Below, in pieces: positions 34,243 through 43,030 of a DNA stretch of 64,000 nucleotides. Location of the stretch: NCBI GenBank assembly GCA_041738715.1, contig JBGSPI010000095.1:1-64000 (forward strand), in the 5' to 3' direction. How positions within the stretch are numbered: position 1 is the stretch's first letter; the number at the start of each line of letters is the position of its first letter. Source of the stretch: Chamaesiphon sp041738715. Its GTDB lineage: Bacteria > Cyanobacteriota > Cyanobacteriia > Cyanobacteriales > Chamaesiphonaceae. The notes under the pieces were generated by a model. The model made no database searches. It was not told the origin of the DNA and saw only the letters and a program-made list of their open reading frames with translations. Both the position numbers and the translations under genes were made by a program.

Positions 34243-34431
34243 TTAATAAGCAAGAGTCTCTAGGGTCTCGCGCAGATAGCGTTGCACGCGAGCATCTAAG
34301 TTAAGATCGGCTTGTTCGATCGTCGATAATTGGGTTGCCCAATGCTGAAATCCAGGACTAGCAGCGATCGCTTGTTTGAGACTAGTCCAAACACTGGTGT
34401 CGTTGGTCGGTGCAGGTGAAGAAATACTCAT
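34243..34431 (-). CDS. small conserved protein of unknown function
   Basis: A 62-residue soluble protein reading MSISSPAPTNDTSVWTSLKQ, then a helical region ending RVQRYLRETLETLAY. I know no domain for it. The ATG at 34431 is preferred over the upstream one at 34497, which adds 22 hydrophobic-basic residues without obvious family support. It is convergent with the glycosyltransferase gene and 135 bases downstream of devA on the same strand. Coding potential is plausible but modest. Confidence 0.45.
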   Translation of the reverse strand: MSISSPAPTNDTSVWTSLKQAIAASPGFQHWATQLSTIEQADLNLDARVQRYLRETLETLAY

Positions 34432-34566
34432 GTGAAAACTGTGCCAAAAAACGAATAATTTTGTTGTGGCGAGAAGTTTTACAGCAACTTTTGTCACAGC
34501 TTTTATTGTAACCCAGTTTATCAGTAGAAATCGTTACATTGGACACAGGTTGAATATAAATTTCAG

Positions 34567-35325
34567 CTAGTGCGTGAGAGTCAGAATATCATTTTTCGCC
34601 AGACAGCCATCTTCCAAATGGACAATCCGATCGGCTACATCTAAAATCCGGTTATCATGAGTCACCATCAGGATAGTTGTACCCTGTTCTTTGGCTAATT
34701 TTTGCATAATTTCGACAATCTCCCGTCCTGACTTACTATCGAGTGCGGCGGTAGGTTCATCAGCTAAAACGAGTTTAGGATGGCTCATTAGGGCACGAGC
34801 GATGGCTACGCGCTGTTTTTGCCCACCAGAAAGACTATCTGGATAGTAATTCTTCCGTTCGCTCAAACCCACCGCATCGAGCATCTGGATGGCACGATCT
34901 TTGATTTCATGAGTACTCATTTCGGGATGAAGTTGTCCCGCCATTTGGACGTTTTGCTGGGCTGTTAGGGATTTGAGGAGGTTATGGGCTTGAAAGATAT
35001 AACCAATATTCCGTCGAACTTCGATTGTTTGTTTTTTACTCGCGCCTACCATTTCGACTCCGAGGACTTGCATACTCCCTGATTGAGGAGAGCGTAAGCC
35101 GCCCGATAGTGTAAGGAGAGTGGTTTTGCCAGAACCGGAGGGTCCTGTCATAATCACGATTTCTCCTCTCCCAATTTCGAGATTAATGTCAAATAGGACT
35201 TGTTTTTTCAGATTGCCTTTGCCAAAGTAATGGTTGAGATTAGTAACAGCAACAACTATATCTCGATCGAGATTAGGTCGATCCATCTGGACTGATTCTA
35301 GCGACTTTGATTTGAATCCCAACAT
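34567..35325 (-). CDS. devA: DevA family ABC exporter ATPase
   Basis: This 252-residue ATPase belongs to the MacB/LolD-like DevBCA exporter. It has Walker A GPSGSGKTTLL, signature LSGGQKQRVAIARAL, Walker B LVLADEPTAALD and MVTHDNRILDVADRI. DevA proteins share the N-terminal VAVTNLNHYFGKGNLKKQVL seen here. In filamentous cyanobacteria DevBCA exports heterocyst glycolipids, but unicellular species also carry such exporters with other, TolC-linked roles. It is the last gene of the devB-devC-devA run, 45 bases after devC. Confidence 0.9.
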   Translation of the reverse strand: MLGFKSKSLESVQMDRPNLDRDIVVAVTNLNHYFGKGNLKKQVLFDINLEIGRGEIVIMTGPSGSGKTTLLTLSGGLRSPQSGSMQVLGVEMVGASKKQTIEVRRNIGYIFQAHNLLKSLTAQQNVQMAGQLHPEMSTHEIKDRAIQMLDAVGLSERKNYYPDSLSGGQKQRVAIARALMSHPKLVLADEPTAALDSKSGREIVEIMQKLAKEQGTTILMVTHDNRILDVADRIVHLEDGCLAKNDILTLTH

Positions 35326-35370
35326 ATATTGATTAGTATAATATTTATTTGTATTTAATTATCAATTAAT

Positions 35371-36525
35371 TTAAAACATATCAGCAGGATCGGCAGCGCG
35401 GAGTTTTCGCACCGCGATCACCCCAGAAATAACACACATTATCATTGTTAAAGTTAGAACTGTAATGGCACGAGCTACGGTCATCATTAATGGCAGATTG
35501 GTAGCATTACGGGTGAGAGAATACAGTCCAACTGCGGCAAACATACCAGGAAAAAAACCAACGATTGACAGAATAATTGCTTCTTGAAAAACAACTGTCA
35601 ATAGATAGAAATCTGTATAACCCATTGCCTTGAGTGTCGCATATTCAGATAAGTGATCGGCAACATCAGTATAGAGAATTTGATAGACAATCACGATACC
35701 TACAATGAAACCCATGACAGTTCCCAGGGTAAAAATAAACCCGATCGCTGTACCCGTTTGCCAGTAAAGTAGTTCCTTTGCAATGAATTCTTTGCGAGAA
35801 AAAATGACCACATCTTTGGGAAAATATTCACGCATTGCGGCAATGGTGGCGGGAATATCAGTGCCTTCTTTTACTTGCACCACGCCAATATCAATTAACC
35901 CTCGATCGCGTTTGAATAACCTAATAAAGTTAGTGTCACTAGTCAATAAGTTGCCATCGGCACCAAAGGAAGCTCCTAGTGTGAATAATCCACCAACGGT
36001 AATCCGCCGGCTCTGGATCTCCGTTTCTACTTTTTTCCCTTCATTAAATAGTCGAGGAATCGGGCCAAATTGTTCGCGAGATTTGGTGTCAAATAAATAA
36101 GTATCTTGAATTTTTAGTTTATCAATATTCTCTTTGATCCCTGGTAGTTGAAACATTTCAGCTTCGTTAGGATTAAAACCATAAACCATGATTCCCCGTG
36201 TGCTTTTATCAACGGGATTTTTCCAAATCGTCTGATTGATATAAATCGATGATGCTGTCTTAACTCCCGGAAAGGCAAGGGTTTGATAAAGTCGCCGACT
36301 GGGAAAAGGCTTCATCGCAATCAAGGCTGTAGATTGCGGACTTTGGAGAAAAATATCACCATTAAGATTGCTGTGAAACCGAATAGCACTTTCAAATAGA
36401 GCATCACGGAAGCCTAACTGCATAAACATCAAGATGTCAGCAAAACTAATCCCCGCGATCGCTACTAATAACCGAATTTTTTCGTGACTAAGTTGTAACC
36501 AAGCAAGTGGAATATTCCTAAACAT
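35371..36525 (-). CDS. devC: DevC family ABC exporter permease
   Basis: A 384-residue FtsX/MacB-fold permease with one N-terminal transmembrane helix (RLLVAIAGISFADILMFMQLG, part), a large periplasmic domain (about 50-250), and three C-terminal helices. The last pair is joined by LKAMGYTDFYLLTVVFQEA, the coupling region. It opens MFRNIPLAWLQLSHEKIRL, the usual DevC start. It lies 8 bases after devB and before devA, completing a DevBCA unit. The physiological cargo cannot be deduced from the sequence. Confidence 0.92.
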   Translation of the reverse strand: MFRNIPLAWLQLSHEKIRLLVAIAGISFADILMFMQLGFRDALFESAIRFHSNLNGDIFLQSPQSTALIAMKPFPSRRLYQTLAFPGVKTASSIYINQTIWKNPVDKSTRGIMVYGFNPNEAEMFQLPGIKENIDKLKIQDTYLFDTKSREQFGPIPRLFNEGKKVETEIQSRRITVGGLFTLGASFGADGNLLTSDTNFIRLFKRDRGLIDIGVVQVKEGTDIPATIAAMREYFPKDVVIFSRKEFIAKELLYWQTGTAIGFIFTLGTVMGFIVGIVIVYQILYTDVADHLSEYATLKAMGYTDFYLLTVVFQEAIILSIVGFFPGMFAAVGLYSLTRNATNLPLMMTVARAITVLTLTMIMCVISGVIAVRKLRAADPADMF

Positions 36526-36533
36526 CTTATTAA

Positions 36534-37982
36534 TTATTGCGGCGTATTAATCTTGACAACTACTTTAGAGTTAGTTAATTTACTCACTGTTTGACTATCG
36601 GTAGGATCGATGGTGACTTTGACTTCGACGATGCGAGAATCGGAGTCAGCAGCAGGATCGGTATTTAAAACATCTTTTTTGCCAATCTGAAGTCCAATTT
36701 GGCTCACTGTTCCTCTAATCGTCTGAGCAAAAGCACCAGCTTCACTAGTAATAGTGGCAGTTTGCCCAACTCTGATTTTGTTGACATCACTTTCATAAAC
36801 TTCTGCCACCGCCAGCATTTGATTGGTTTGCCCCATTTCGACAATTCCTTCCCCACTCACGGGAATTTCGCCTGCACGGGCATGAATTTTGAGGATTTCA
36901 CCGGGAATCGGGGCACGAACATAAGCTTGGGTTAATTCGGCTTTGGCTTGACGTGCAGCGGCTTGAGCGCGGGCTAGTTCGGCTGTCGCACCTTGAACAT
37001 CGACGCTGCGTACTTCGGAAATTTTCGCCAGGGTAGCTTTAGCTGCGGCAATTTGTTGGGTGGTAGTAGCGAGGGTTTTATCGTAGTTGGCTTTGGCTTC
37101 GGCGAGTTGTTGTACTAGGGTCGTTTGGAGTTTATTTTTGGTTGCCTGATTTTCGATAATCTGCTGGCTGAGGGTAGCGATAGTCTGATTATATTTAGAC
37201 TTAGCTTCAGCTAATTGTTGACGGGCGGTTTCGACTTCCAAGCGTTTGGCATCAACCTTTGTGGCTTCGATCGCTCGATCTGCGTATAGTTGTTGAAAGC
37301 GTTGATAATCAACTTCGGCATTGCGCAGTTGTGATTCGATCCGGCGGACTGTAGCAGCTTGCGTCGGCTTTTCGCCAGCGAGTTGAGCTTGGCTGGCACG
37401 GATTTTTCCGGCTTGCGCCGCAGGCTCCCACTTGAGTTGAGCTTCTAACCGCGCTTTGGTGGCAATATAGGTCGCGGCATCCCCTTTGAGTTGGCTTTCG
37501 AGGCGAGAAATTTCTGCGCGTTGGGCGGCAATTTCGCCCTGTTTTGCGCCTGCTTTGACTTTGGCGAGATTGGCACTAGCTACTTTAATGTCTTCTTGTG
37601 CTTTGCTCAATGCTGCTTCTAGTTTTTGGCGATTATCGAGGATGGCGATAGTTTGACCGACTGTTACTCTATCACCTTCTTTTACCATCAATCGCTCGAT
37701 CGTTGAGGAACCACTCTGAGAACTTGGGGCTGAGACCTTAATGACTTCCCCCAACGGTTCTAGTCGCCCTAGTGCAGTGACAGCTTGGACTGTTATTGGT
37801 TTTGGCTTAGCAAGTTTGCCATCAGCAGTCTTTGGCTCTGGTGGCTTTTGGGCAAACATCCCTGCATAGTGGAGTCCAGCAGGCAAAATCAGGATCGCTG
37901 CAACTGATGCACCGATGGCAATCAACCGACTCAAGGGGTTAAGACCTTTGAATTTATCTACTATAAAATTACCTTCTGCCAT
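36534..37982 (-). CDS. devB: DevB family membrane fusion protein (HlyD type)
   Basis: A 482-residue periplasmic adaptor with an N-terminal transmembrane anchor (AIGASVAAILILPAGLHYAGMF) and a first half-lipoyl segment (TALGRLEPLGEVIKVSAPS). A very long Ala/Gln/Lys-rich coiled coil follows (about residues 115-345), then the second half-lipoyl (YVRAPIPGEILKIHARAGE) and a beta-barrel end. This is the DevB layout that links DevC to an outer-membrane TolC-like channel. The first gene of its operon, it is divergent from a TetR regulator across a 179-base gap. Confidence 0.92.
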   Translation of the reverse strand: MAEGNFIVDKFKGLNPLSRLIAIGASVAAILILPAGLHYAGMFAQKPPEPKTADGKLAKPKPITVQAVTALGRLEPLGEVIKVSAPSSQSGSSTIERLMVKEGDRVTVGQTIAILDNRQKLEAALSKAQEDIKVASANLAKVKAGAKQGEIAAQRAEISRLESQLKGDAATYIATKARLEAQLKWEPAAQAGKIRASQAQLAGEKPTQAATVRRIESQLRNAEVDYQRFQQLYADRAIEATKVDAKRLEVETARQQLAEAKSKYNQTIATLSQQIIENQATKNKLQTTLVQQLAEAKANYDKTLATTTQQIAAAKATLAKISEVRSVDVQGATAELARAQAAARQAKAELTQAYVRAPIPGEILKIHARAGEIPVSGEGIVEMGQTNQMLAVAEVYESDVNKIRVGQTATITSEAGAFAQTIRGTVSQIGLQIGKKDVLNTDPAADSDSRIVEVKVTIDPTDSQTVSKLTNSKVVVKINTPQ

Positions 37983-38058
37983 AGCCCTGAGGGATTCCTG
38001 ATACTTGCTTTGAAAGTTTACTTACTTGTTAGTTAGTTTAACGTGAAAATAAATTATA

Positions 38059-38072
38059 TGTCAATTTAGACA
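38059..38072. promoter_or_regulatory. inverted repeat between devB and the TetR gene, candidate operator
   Basis: TGTC-AATTTA-GACA forms a short interrupted palindrome in the divergent 179-base gap. TetR-type regulators commonly bind such sites to control themselves and the divergent exporter. It is a short motif, so chance occurrence is not excluded. Confidence 0.3.
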
Positions 38073-38161
38073 CATTTGCTGAAATCCTTGCCATAATAGG
38101 AGTTTAGACGTGACTATATACTGACCATTGGGTTAAATATAACTATATCTTCATTCATATA

Positions 38162-38806
38162 ATGCCCGTAATCAACAAACAAAAGATTAGTAAACAGACT
38201 CACTCCATCCGTAATCCAGAAGTTACCAAGACCAAGATTTTGGATGCCGCAGAAGTCGAGTTTGCTGTCGCTGGGCTGAGTGCCGCACGCACCGAAGCAA
38301 TTGCCGCGCAAACTGGTGTGACAAAGGCAATGATCTACTATTATTTTCACAGCAAGGAAGAATTGTATCAAGCAGTACTAGAGCGTTGTTTGAGTGATGC
38401 CATGAGCACAATGGAGCGATTACAACTCGATTACCTACCCCCGGATGCTGCTTTAGTCAGATTACTGACACAGATGCTAGCCTGCATGTCTGAAAATCCC
38501 CGAATTGGTAGTATTTTCTCCTTGGAAGCAATTCAGAATAAGGGCAAGTACTACCCAAAACAGTTGGGAGATCTACTGTATGGAACGATTGTAACTATTT
38601 TGGAGCAAGGTATGGATGCAGGGGTGTTTCGTCGCCTTGAACCTCGCCATACGGCGGTGAATATTGTGGGCACTTGTGCTTTTTACTTTACCGCGCAGGA
38701 GAATCTTAAATATCTCTGGCCAGGTAAACGCTTGTTGGGCAAGGAATTGCTCCAGGGTCATACTCAGGAATCGATCGATCTGATTATGGCAGGAATTAGG
38801 AGCTAG
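38162..38806 (+). CDS. TetR/AcrR family transcriptional regulator
   Basis: A 214-residue regulator with an N-terminal helix-turn-helix (about 20-70). ILDAAEVEFAVAGLSAARTEAIAAQTGVTKAMIYYYFHSKEELY (quoted in parts) includes TKAMIYYYFHSKEELY, the standard TetR recognition helix region. The C-terminal ligand domain is less conserved. It is divergent from devBCA, so it most likely represses that exporter in response to an unknown ligand. Its stop codon is directly abutted by narM's ATG, so narM is co-transcribed. Confidence 0.9.
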   Translation: MPVINKQKISKQTHSIRNPEVTKTKILDAAEVEFAVAGLSAARTEAIAAQTGVTKAMIYYYFHSKEELYQAVLERCLSDAMSTMERLQLDYLPPDAALVRLLTQMLACMSENPRIGSIFSLEAIQNKGKYYPKQLGDLLYGTIVTILEQGMDAGVFRRLEPRHTAVNIVGTCAFYFTAQENLKYLWPGKRLLGKELLQGHTQESIDLIMAGIRS

Positions 38807-39262
38807 ATGACTACATTTTTTAACTTTGAAGCTGATTTTGTGGATTCGTTGCGCTGTATTCCGATGGTGGTGCGATTGAAATTGGATACTTGCGGGGTGA
38901 AGTTAAAATTAGCTGAGTGGAATCATTTGACGCAAGTTGAGTGCCAAAAATTGGTCGATTTGCCGTGCGAAGATCCTGCGGAAGTTTTAGCCTATCGAGA
39001 GTATGTAAGTCAATTAATTTTACAGCATACAGGACATGAAGCGAGTTTATTGCCTGTCGAGACTAATCCAGCCTGGTTGAACGATCGAGTGATTCCGGTG
39101 CTCATTCAGGATCGGGCTAGGGAAACACAATTAGAGATTACGCTGGCTCAATGGGCTGGATTGACTCCGCTCCAACGGTTTGCGTTAATTAAATTAACAC
39201 GATCGCAGCATGAAAATAATAACTTTTTTCCAGCGTTACGTGAATTTGGTTTACTGGATTAA
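38807..39262 (+). CDS. narM: nitrate reductase associated protein NarM
   Basis: This 151-residue cyanobacterial protein is needed for nitrate reductase activity or assembly. It has FFNFEADFVDSLRCIPMVVRLKLD (in part), TCGVKLKLAEWNHL and LTPLQRFALIKLTRSQHENNNF, which match the Nitr_red_assoc family along the whole length. The ATG follows the TetR stop without a gap. In many genomes narM is near narB; here it stands with a TetR gene and an exporter, and no nitrate genes are in the window. Confidence 0.9.
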   Translation: MTTFFNFEADFVDSLRCIPMVVRLKLDTCGVKLKLAEWNHLTQVECQKLVDLPCEDPAEVLAYREYVSQLILQHTGHEASLLPVETNPAWLNDRVIPVLIQDRARETQLEITLAQWAGLTPLQRFALIKLTRSQHENNNFFPALREFGLLD

Positions 39263-39279
39263 CTCGCTCGATTTTGCGG

Positions 39280-39729
39280 CTAGGCTGCATGGCTAAAAAA
39301 ATAGTGAGTCATCTCCGCACAGATACCTTCTAGTTCGATCCGGCTGGATTCTGGTAAGCCAAAATTAATGTAACTCAACACCTCTTCCCATGCTTGGAGT
39401 TCTTCCATCGTCCTGACCTGACGCAGTTTTTCAACATAAAAATTGTGCCAGAATAATGGTGCGATCTGGTCGTATTTTTTCCAGCGTTTGCGCCAAGCTC
39501 GAACATCTCGATGATTGGGCAATGTAACACCGACGATCGGTGGTAAGTCCGCATAACTGACAAATGTACTCATCTTCTTGCCAACGACGTGTACCACATA
39601 TCGCCAACAACTAACTTTGTAAATTTCATCAGTCGATCGCTTGAGATGCATGGCTAGAGCATCTTTTGTCACAAATCGGCTTTGGGGATTAATCGTGACA
39701 GTGCTGGGTTGTGTAGAAGCTAGTAACAT
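39280..39729 (-). CDS. conserved cyanobacterial protein of unknown function
   Basis: A 149-residue soluble protein, basic in the middle (RDVRAWRKRWKKYDQIAP) and otherwise without signal, membrane or catalytic motifs. It includes FVTKDALAMHLKRSTDEIYKV, which could be a small helix-turn-helix, and ends LEGICAEMTHYFFSHAA. It is convergent with narM, 17 bases from its end. I do not recognise the family. The regular codon use and length argue for a real gene. Confidence 0.6.
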   Translation of the reverse strand: MLLASTQPSTVTINPQSRFVTKDALAMHLKRSTDEIYKVSCWRYVVHVVGKKMSTFVSYADLPPIVGVTLPNHRDVRAWRKRWKKYDQIAPLFWHNFYVEKLRQVRTMEELQAWEEVLSYINFGLPESSRIELEGICAEMTHYFFSHAA

Positions 39730-40030
39730 GAGGAGACACCAAAATAATGGGCGATGTATTGGTGGTGATGCGGTGGAGATAAGAATTGGGGATCAGATCT
39801 ATTATAGTACTTATTTACTAAAATAGAAGCGAATGGAGTCACATTGTACGCCGAATTTTGGTCGGAATTCAAGCCCCCAGATGTGGCGTAGCCAAAAGAT
39901 TTGACCACTAATCGCCCAGCAGATTCGCTCCACTTCCATGGCGGTGCGGCAAAAAAATTAATTCAACAATATCTAGGAACCTGAATTAATTGGGAAAAAT
40001 ATAGAAATCCCATTACCCTTATTGCTCCGA
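39730..40030. other. 301-bp gap before moxR with one AT-rich hairpin
   Basis: No gene seen. AATTAATTCA (39956-39965) pairs with TGAATTAATT (39982-39991) around a 16-base loop, about 40 bases before the moxR ATG. It could be a regulatory stem or simply AT-rich sequence. Otherwise I see nothing of note. Confidence 0.4.
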
Positions 40031-40957
40031 ATGGTTGCACTTGTATCCCAATCGCCGATTCAGCGGCTCAAAGCTAATATTGCCCAACAGATTGTGGGTA
40101 AAGACAGGGCGATTGAGCTTGTATTAACAGCATTGCTTGCGGGGGGACATGTCCTCTTGGAAGATGTACCGGGAGTTGGTAAAACTTTATTAGCTAAATC
40201 TCTGGCTAAATCGATCGATGGTAAATTCCAACGGATTCAGTGTACGCCCGATCTTCTCCCTTCAGATATTACTGGGACAAACATCTGGAATCCCGGCAGT
40301 CGTGAATTTGAATTTATCCCTGGGCCAATTTTTACGAATATTCTCCTCGCCGATGAGATCAACCGCGCGACTCCTCGCACCCAATCGGCACTACTCGAAG
40401 TGATGGAAGAACAACAGGTGACGTTGGATGGACATTCTCGCCCTGTGCCGACACCCTTTTTTGCGATCGCCACCCAAAACCCGATCGAGTCTCATGGTAC
40501 CTTCGCGCTGCCTGAAGCTCAGATGGATCGGTTTGCGATTTCTCTCAGCTTAGGCTATCCCAGTGCGGCGGAAGAACTCCAGATGCTCCAAGGCTTAACT
40601 AATGGCACACCAGTAAATAACTTGGAACCCTGCATTACATTAGAACAACTCCAAACCATTCGGCATCAGTGTCAACAAGTCAAAGTCGATCCAGCGATTC
40701 AGAAATACATTATCGATTTAGTGCGCGCTACCCGCAATGACAGCGAAATTGGGCTAGGAGTCAGTCCCCGTGGGGCTGTGGCTCTGCACCGCACAGCACA
40801 AGCTTGGGCATGGCTACATGGTCGTGCTTACGCCATTCCAGATGATGTTAAAGATCTTGCCTTATATGTCTTAGCCCATCGAATTATGCCAGTCGGTGGT
40901 CGTCGGGGTACTCAGATCATTGCCCGACTCTTGCAAGAAGTGCCGGTGATCGCGTAA
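40031..40957 (+). CDS. MoxR family AAA+ ATPase
   Basis: A 308-residue MoxR-type chaperone ATPase. Walker A is EDVPGVGKTLLAKSLAK, Walker B is LLADEINRATPRTQSALLEVMEEQQV (in part), and sensor I is FAIATQNPIESHGTF. The AAA lid with sensor 2 region GVSPRGAVALHRTAQAW completes the fold. Such proteins usually pair with a von Willebrand factor A protein, often encoded next door. None is seen here, so its client is unknown. The ATG at 40031 is preferred over the in-frame TTG at 40022. Confidence 0.88.
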   Translation: MVALVSQSPIQRLKANIAQQIVGKDRAIELVLTALLAGGHVLLEDVPGVGKTLLAKSLAKSIDGKFQRIQCTPDLLPSDITGTNIWNPGSREFEFIPGPIFTNILLADEINRATPRTQSALLEVMEEQQVTLDGHSRPVPTPFFAIATQNPIESHGTFALPEAQMDRFAISLSLGYPSAAEELQMLQGLTNGTPVNNLEPCITLEQLQTIRHQCQQVKVDPAIQKYIIDLVRATRNDSEIGLGVSPRGAVALHRTAQAWAWLHGRAYAIPDDVKDLALYVLAHRIMPVGGRRGTQIIARLLQEVPVIA

Positions 40958-41101
40958 ATGTTAATTACGAAACTGGATCTGGCAATAATAAAAGTAAAGC
41001 TACACTAGAAGATATATCAGTCTAGATCGCCAGTCGTCACAACTAACTGCTCACGACGACGGATTAGCATCAGGTGCAGATAAAGGACATAAATAATATA
41101 T

Positions 41102-42943
41102 ATGCGTAACAGTTCCCAGGTCGAATCAAAGCGATTTTCCAAGTCATTGTGGCGATTAGCGGCTGGCTTGCTAATTGCTCAGGGAGTTGTCTGGGGTAGC
41201 CCAGTTCTGGCTGAAAAAGATCCCAATATACTTAACTATGGGGAACTGTTTAAGGAAATCGATAAAGGATCGGTAACAAAAGTAGAACTCGATCCCGTTA
41301 CTAAGAAGGCAAAAATCACCTTAACGGATACATCGGCTAAGAAGCAGAGTAAAGAAGTCGTGCTGTTGGATGACAATACCGAGTTGTTTAACAAGCTCAA
41401 TGCTAAAGGTATCGACTTTAGCATTCAAAGGTCTGCGGATAAGAATGCGATTGTGGGCGTGTTGCTCAATGTACTCCTGCTCGTGTTCGTAATTACGGTA
41501 TTATCGGCAATTATTCGGCGATCGAGTAATTCTTCTGGACAGGCTCTCAGCTTTGGTAAATCCCGCGCTCGGTTTCAGATGCAGGCTAAAACTGGAGTAA
41601 TGTTTGATGATGTGGCGGGGATTGATGAAGCCAAGGAAGAACTGCAAGAAGTTGTGACTTTTCTGCAACAACCAGAACGGTTTACATCAGTCGGAGCCAA
41701 AATTCCCAAGGGTGTACTATTAGTTGGTTCCCCAGGAACAGGTAAAACCCTGATGGCTAAAGCCATTGCTGGCGAAGCAGGTGTCCCTTTTTTCAGCATC
41801 TCTGGTTCGGAATTTGTGGAGATGTTCGTTGGTGTCGGCGCATCTCGCGTGCGGGACTTATTCAAAAAAGCTAAAGAGAATGCACCCTGTTTAGTCTTCA
41901 TCGATGAAATCGACGCAGTGGGTCGTCAGCGGGGCGTAGGCATCGGTGGCGGGAATGATGAGCGGGAACAAACCCTCAATCAATTACTGACCGAGATGGA
42001 CGGATTTGAGGGCAATAACGGCGTAATTATTATTGCCGCAACTAACCGCCCCGATGTCCTCGATACGGCATTATTACGTCCGGGTCGGTTCGATCGCCAA
42101 GTACAGGTCGATCCCCCAGACTACAAGGGTCGTCTGGCAATTTTAACAGTTCACTCGCGCGACAAAAAAGTCGATCCAGAAGTCTCCCTGGAATTAATCG
42201 CTCGACGGACACCCGGATTCACTGGTGCAGACTTGGCAAACCTGATGAATGAAGCGGCAATTTTTACCGCTCGGCGGCGGAAAGAGGCGATGACGATGTC
42301 CGAAATCAATGATGCGATCGATCGGGTCGTGATGGGGATGGAAGGTCGTTCGCTCGCTGACGGCAAAAAGCGGCGGCTGATTGCCTATCATGAGATCGGT
42401 CACGCACTAGTTGGGGCGATCGTCGGTTACAAGCCGCTGCAAAAAGTAACAATTCTCCCCCGCGGGCGCAGCGCGGGTTCTGCCTGGTACATGCCCGATG
42501 AAGAGCAGGGTCTAACCTCTCGCGCCGAGTTTCTAGCGGATATTGCGACAACAATGGGTGGCAGAGCGGCTGAAGAAGTCATTTTTGGCTCGGCGGAGGT
42601 AACTGCTGGGGCTAGTGGCGACATCGAAATGGTCACTCAAACCGCGCGGAATATGATCACTCGATATGGGATGTCGAATCTAGGTCAATTTGCCATTCAA
42701 TCAGATGAAGATTATTCGGAAGATATTGCCGCAAAAATCGATATCGAAATTCGTAAACTAGTTGAAGCCGGACGAGCTAAGGCGATCGAAATTATCAGTA
42801 CAAATCGGCAACTGGTCGAGACACTGACAGATTTGTTACTGGACAAAGAGACAATTGAAGGCGAAGAATTTCGGCAAATTGTTGAGCGGGAAACTCAGAA
42901 AAGTGATCCTGTAAATAACAAACCTTCTTTCGCTAGCACGTAA
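41102..42943 (+). CDS. ftsH: ATP-dependent zinc metalloprotease FtsH
   Basis: This 613-residue membrane AAA protease degrades damaged membrane proteins; in cyanobacteria this includes PSII D1 turnover. It has an N-terminal hydrophobic segment (about 20-37), a lumenal/periplasmic domain, and a second membrane segment (VGVLLNVLLLVFVITVLSAI). The AAA module carries Walker A GSPGTGKTLMAKAIAGEA, Walker B LVFIDEIDAVGRQRG and SRH RPDVLDTALLRPGRFDRQV. The zinc protease has HEIGH. Length matches cyanobacterial FtsH. It follows moxR by 144 bases. A strong hairpin follows the stop. Confidence 0.95.
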   Translation: MRNSSQVESKRFSKSLWRLAAGLLIAQGVVWGSPVLAEKDPNILNYGELFKEIDKGSVTKVELDPVTKKAKITLTDTSAKKQSKEVVLLDDNTELFNKLNAKGIDFSIQRSADKNAIVGVLLNVLLLVFVITVLSAIIRRSSNSSGQALSFGKSRARFQMQAKTGVMFDDVAGIDEAKEELQEVVTFLQQPERFTSVGAKIPKGVLLVGSPGTGKTLMAKAIAGEAGVPFFSISGSEFVEMFVGVGASRVRDLFKKAKENAPCLVFIDEIDAVGRQRGVGIGGGNDEREQTLNQLLTEMDGFEGNNGVIIIAATNRPDVLDTALLRPGRFDRQVQVDPPDYKGRLAILTVHSRDKKVDPEVSLELIARRTPGFTGADLANLMNEAAIFTARRRKEAMTMSEINDAIDRVVMGMEGRSLADGKKRRLIAYHEIGHALVGAIVGYKPLQKVTILPRGRSAGSAWYMPDEEQGLTSRAEFLADIATTMGGRAAEEVIFGSAEVTAGASGDIEMVTQTARNMITRYGMSNLGQFAIQSDEDYSEDIAAKIDIEIRKLVEAGRAKAIEIISTNRQLVETLTDLLLDKETIEGEEFRQIVERETQKSDPVNNKPSFAST

Positions 42944-42950
42944 ATTCGTC

Positions 42951-42985
42951 AAATTTAGGGTATCCATAAGGGGCACCCTAAATTT
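42951..42985. terminator. hairpin at the 3' end of ftsH
   Basis: AAATTTAGGGT (42951-42961) is perfectly complementary in inverse to ACCCTAAATTT (42975-42985), an 11-bp stem with a 13-base loop, 8 bases after the ftsH stop. The AT-rich ends give runs of A or T on either strand, so it could serve ftsH and the convergent ATPase gene. Confidence 0.6.
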
Positions 42986-43030
42986 GCGTGGATACTTTCG
43001 ACGATCGCAAATTCTTACCCACTCTCTAAT

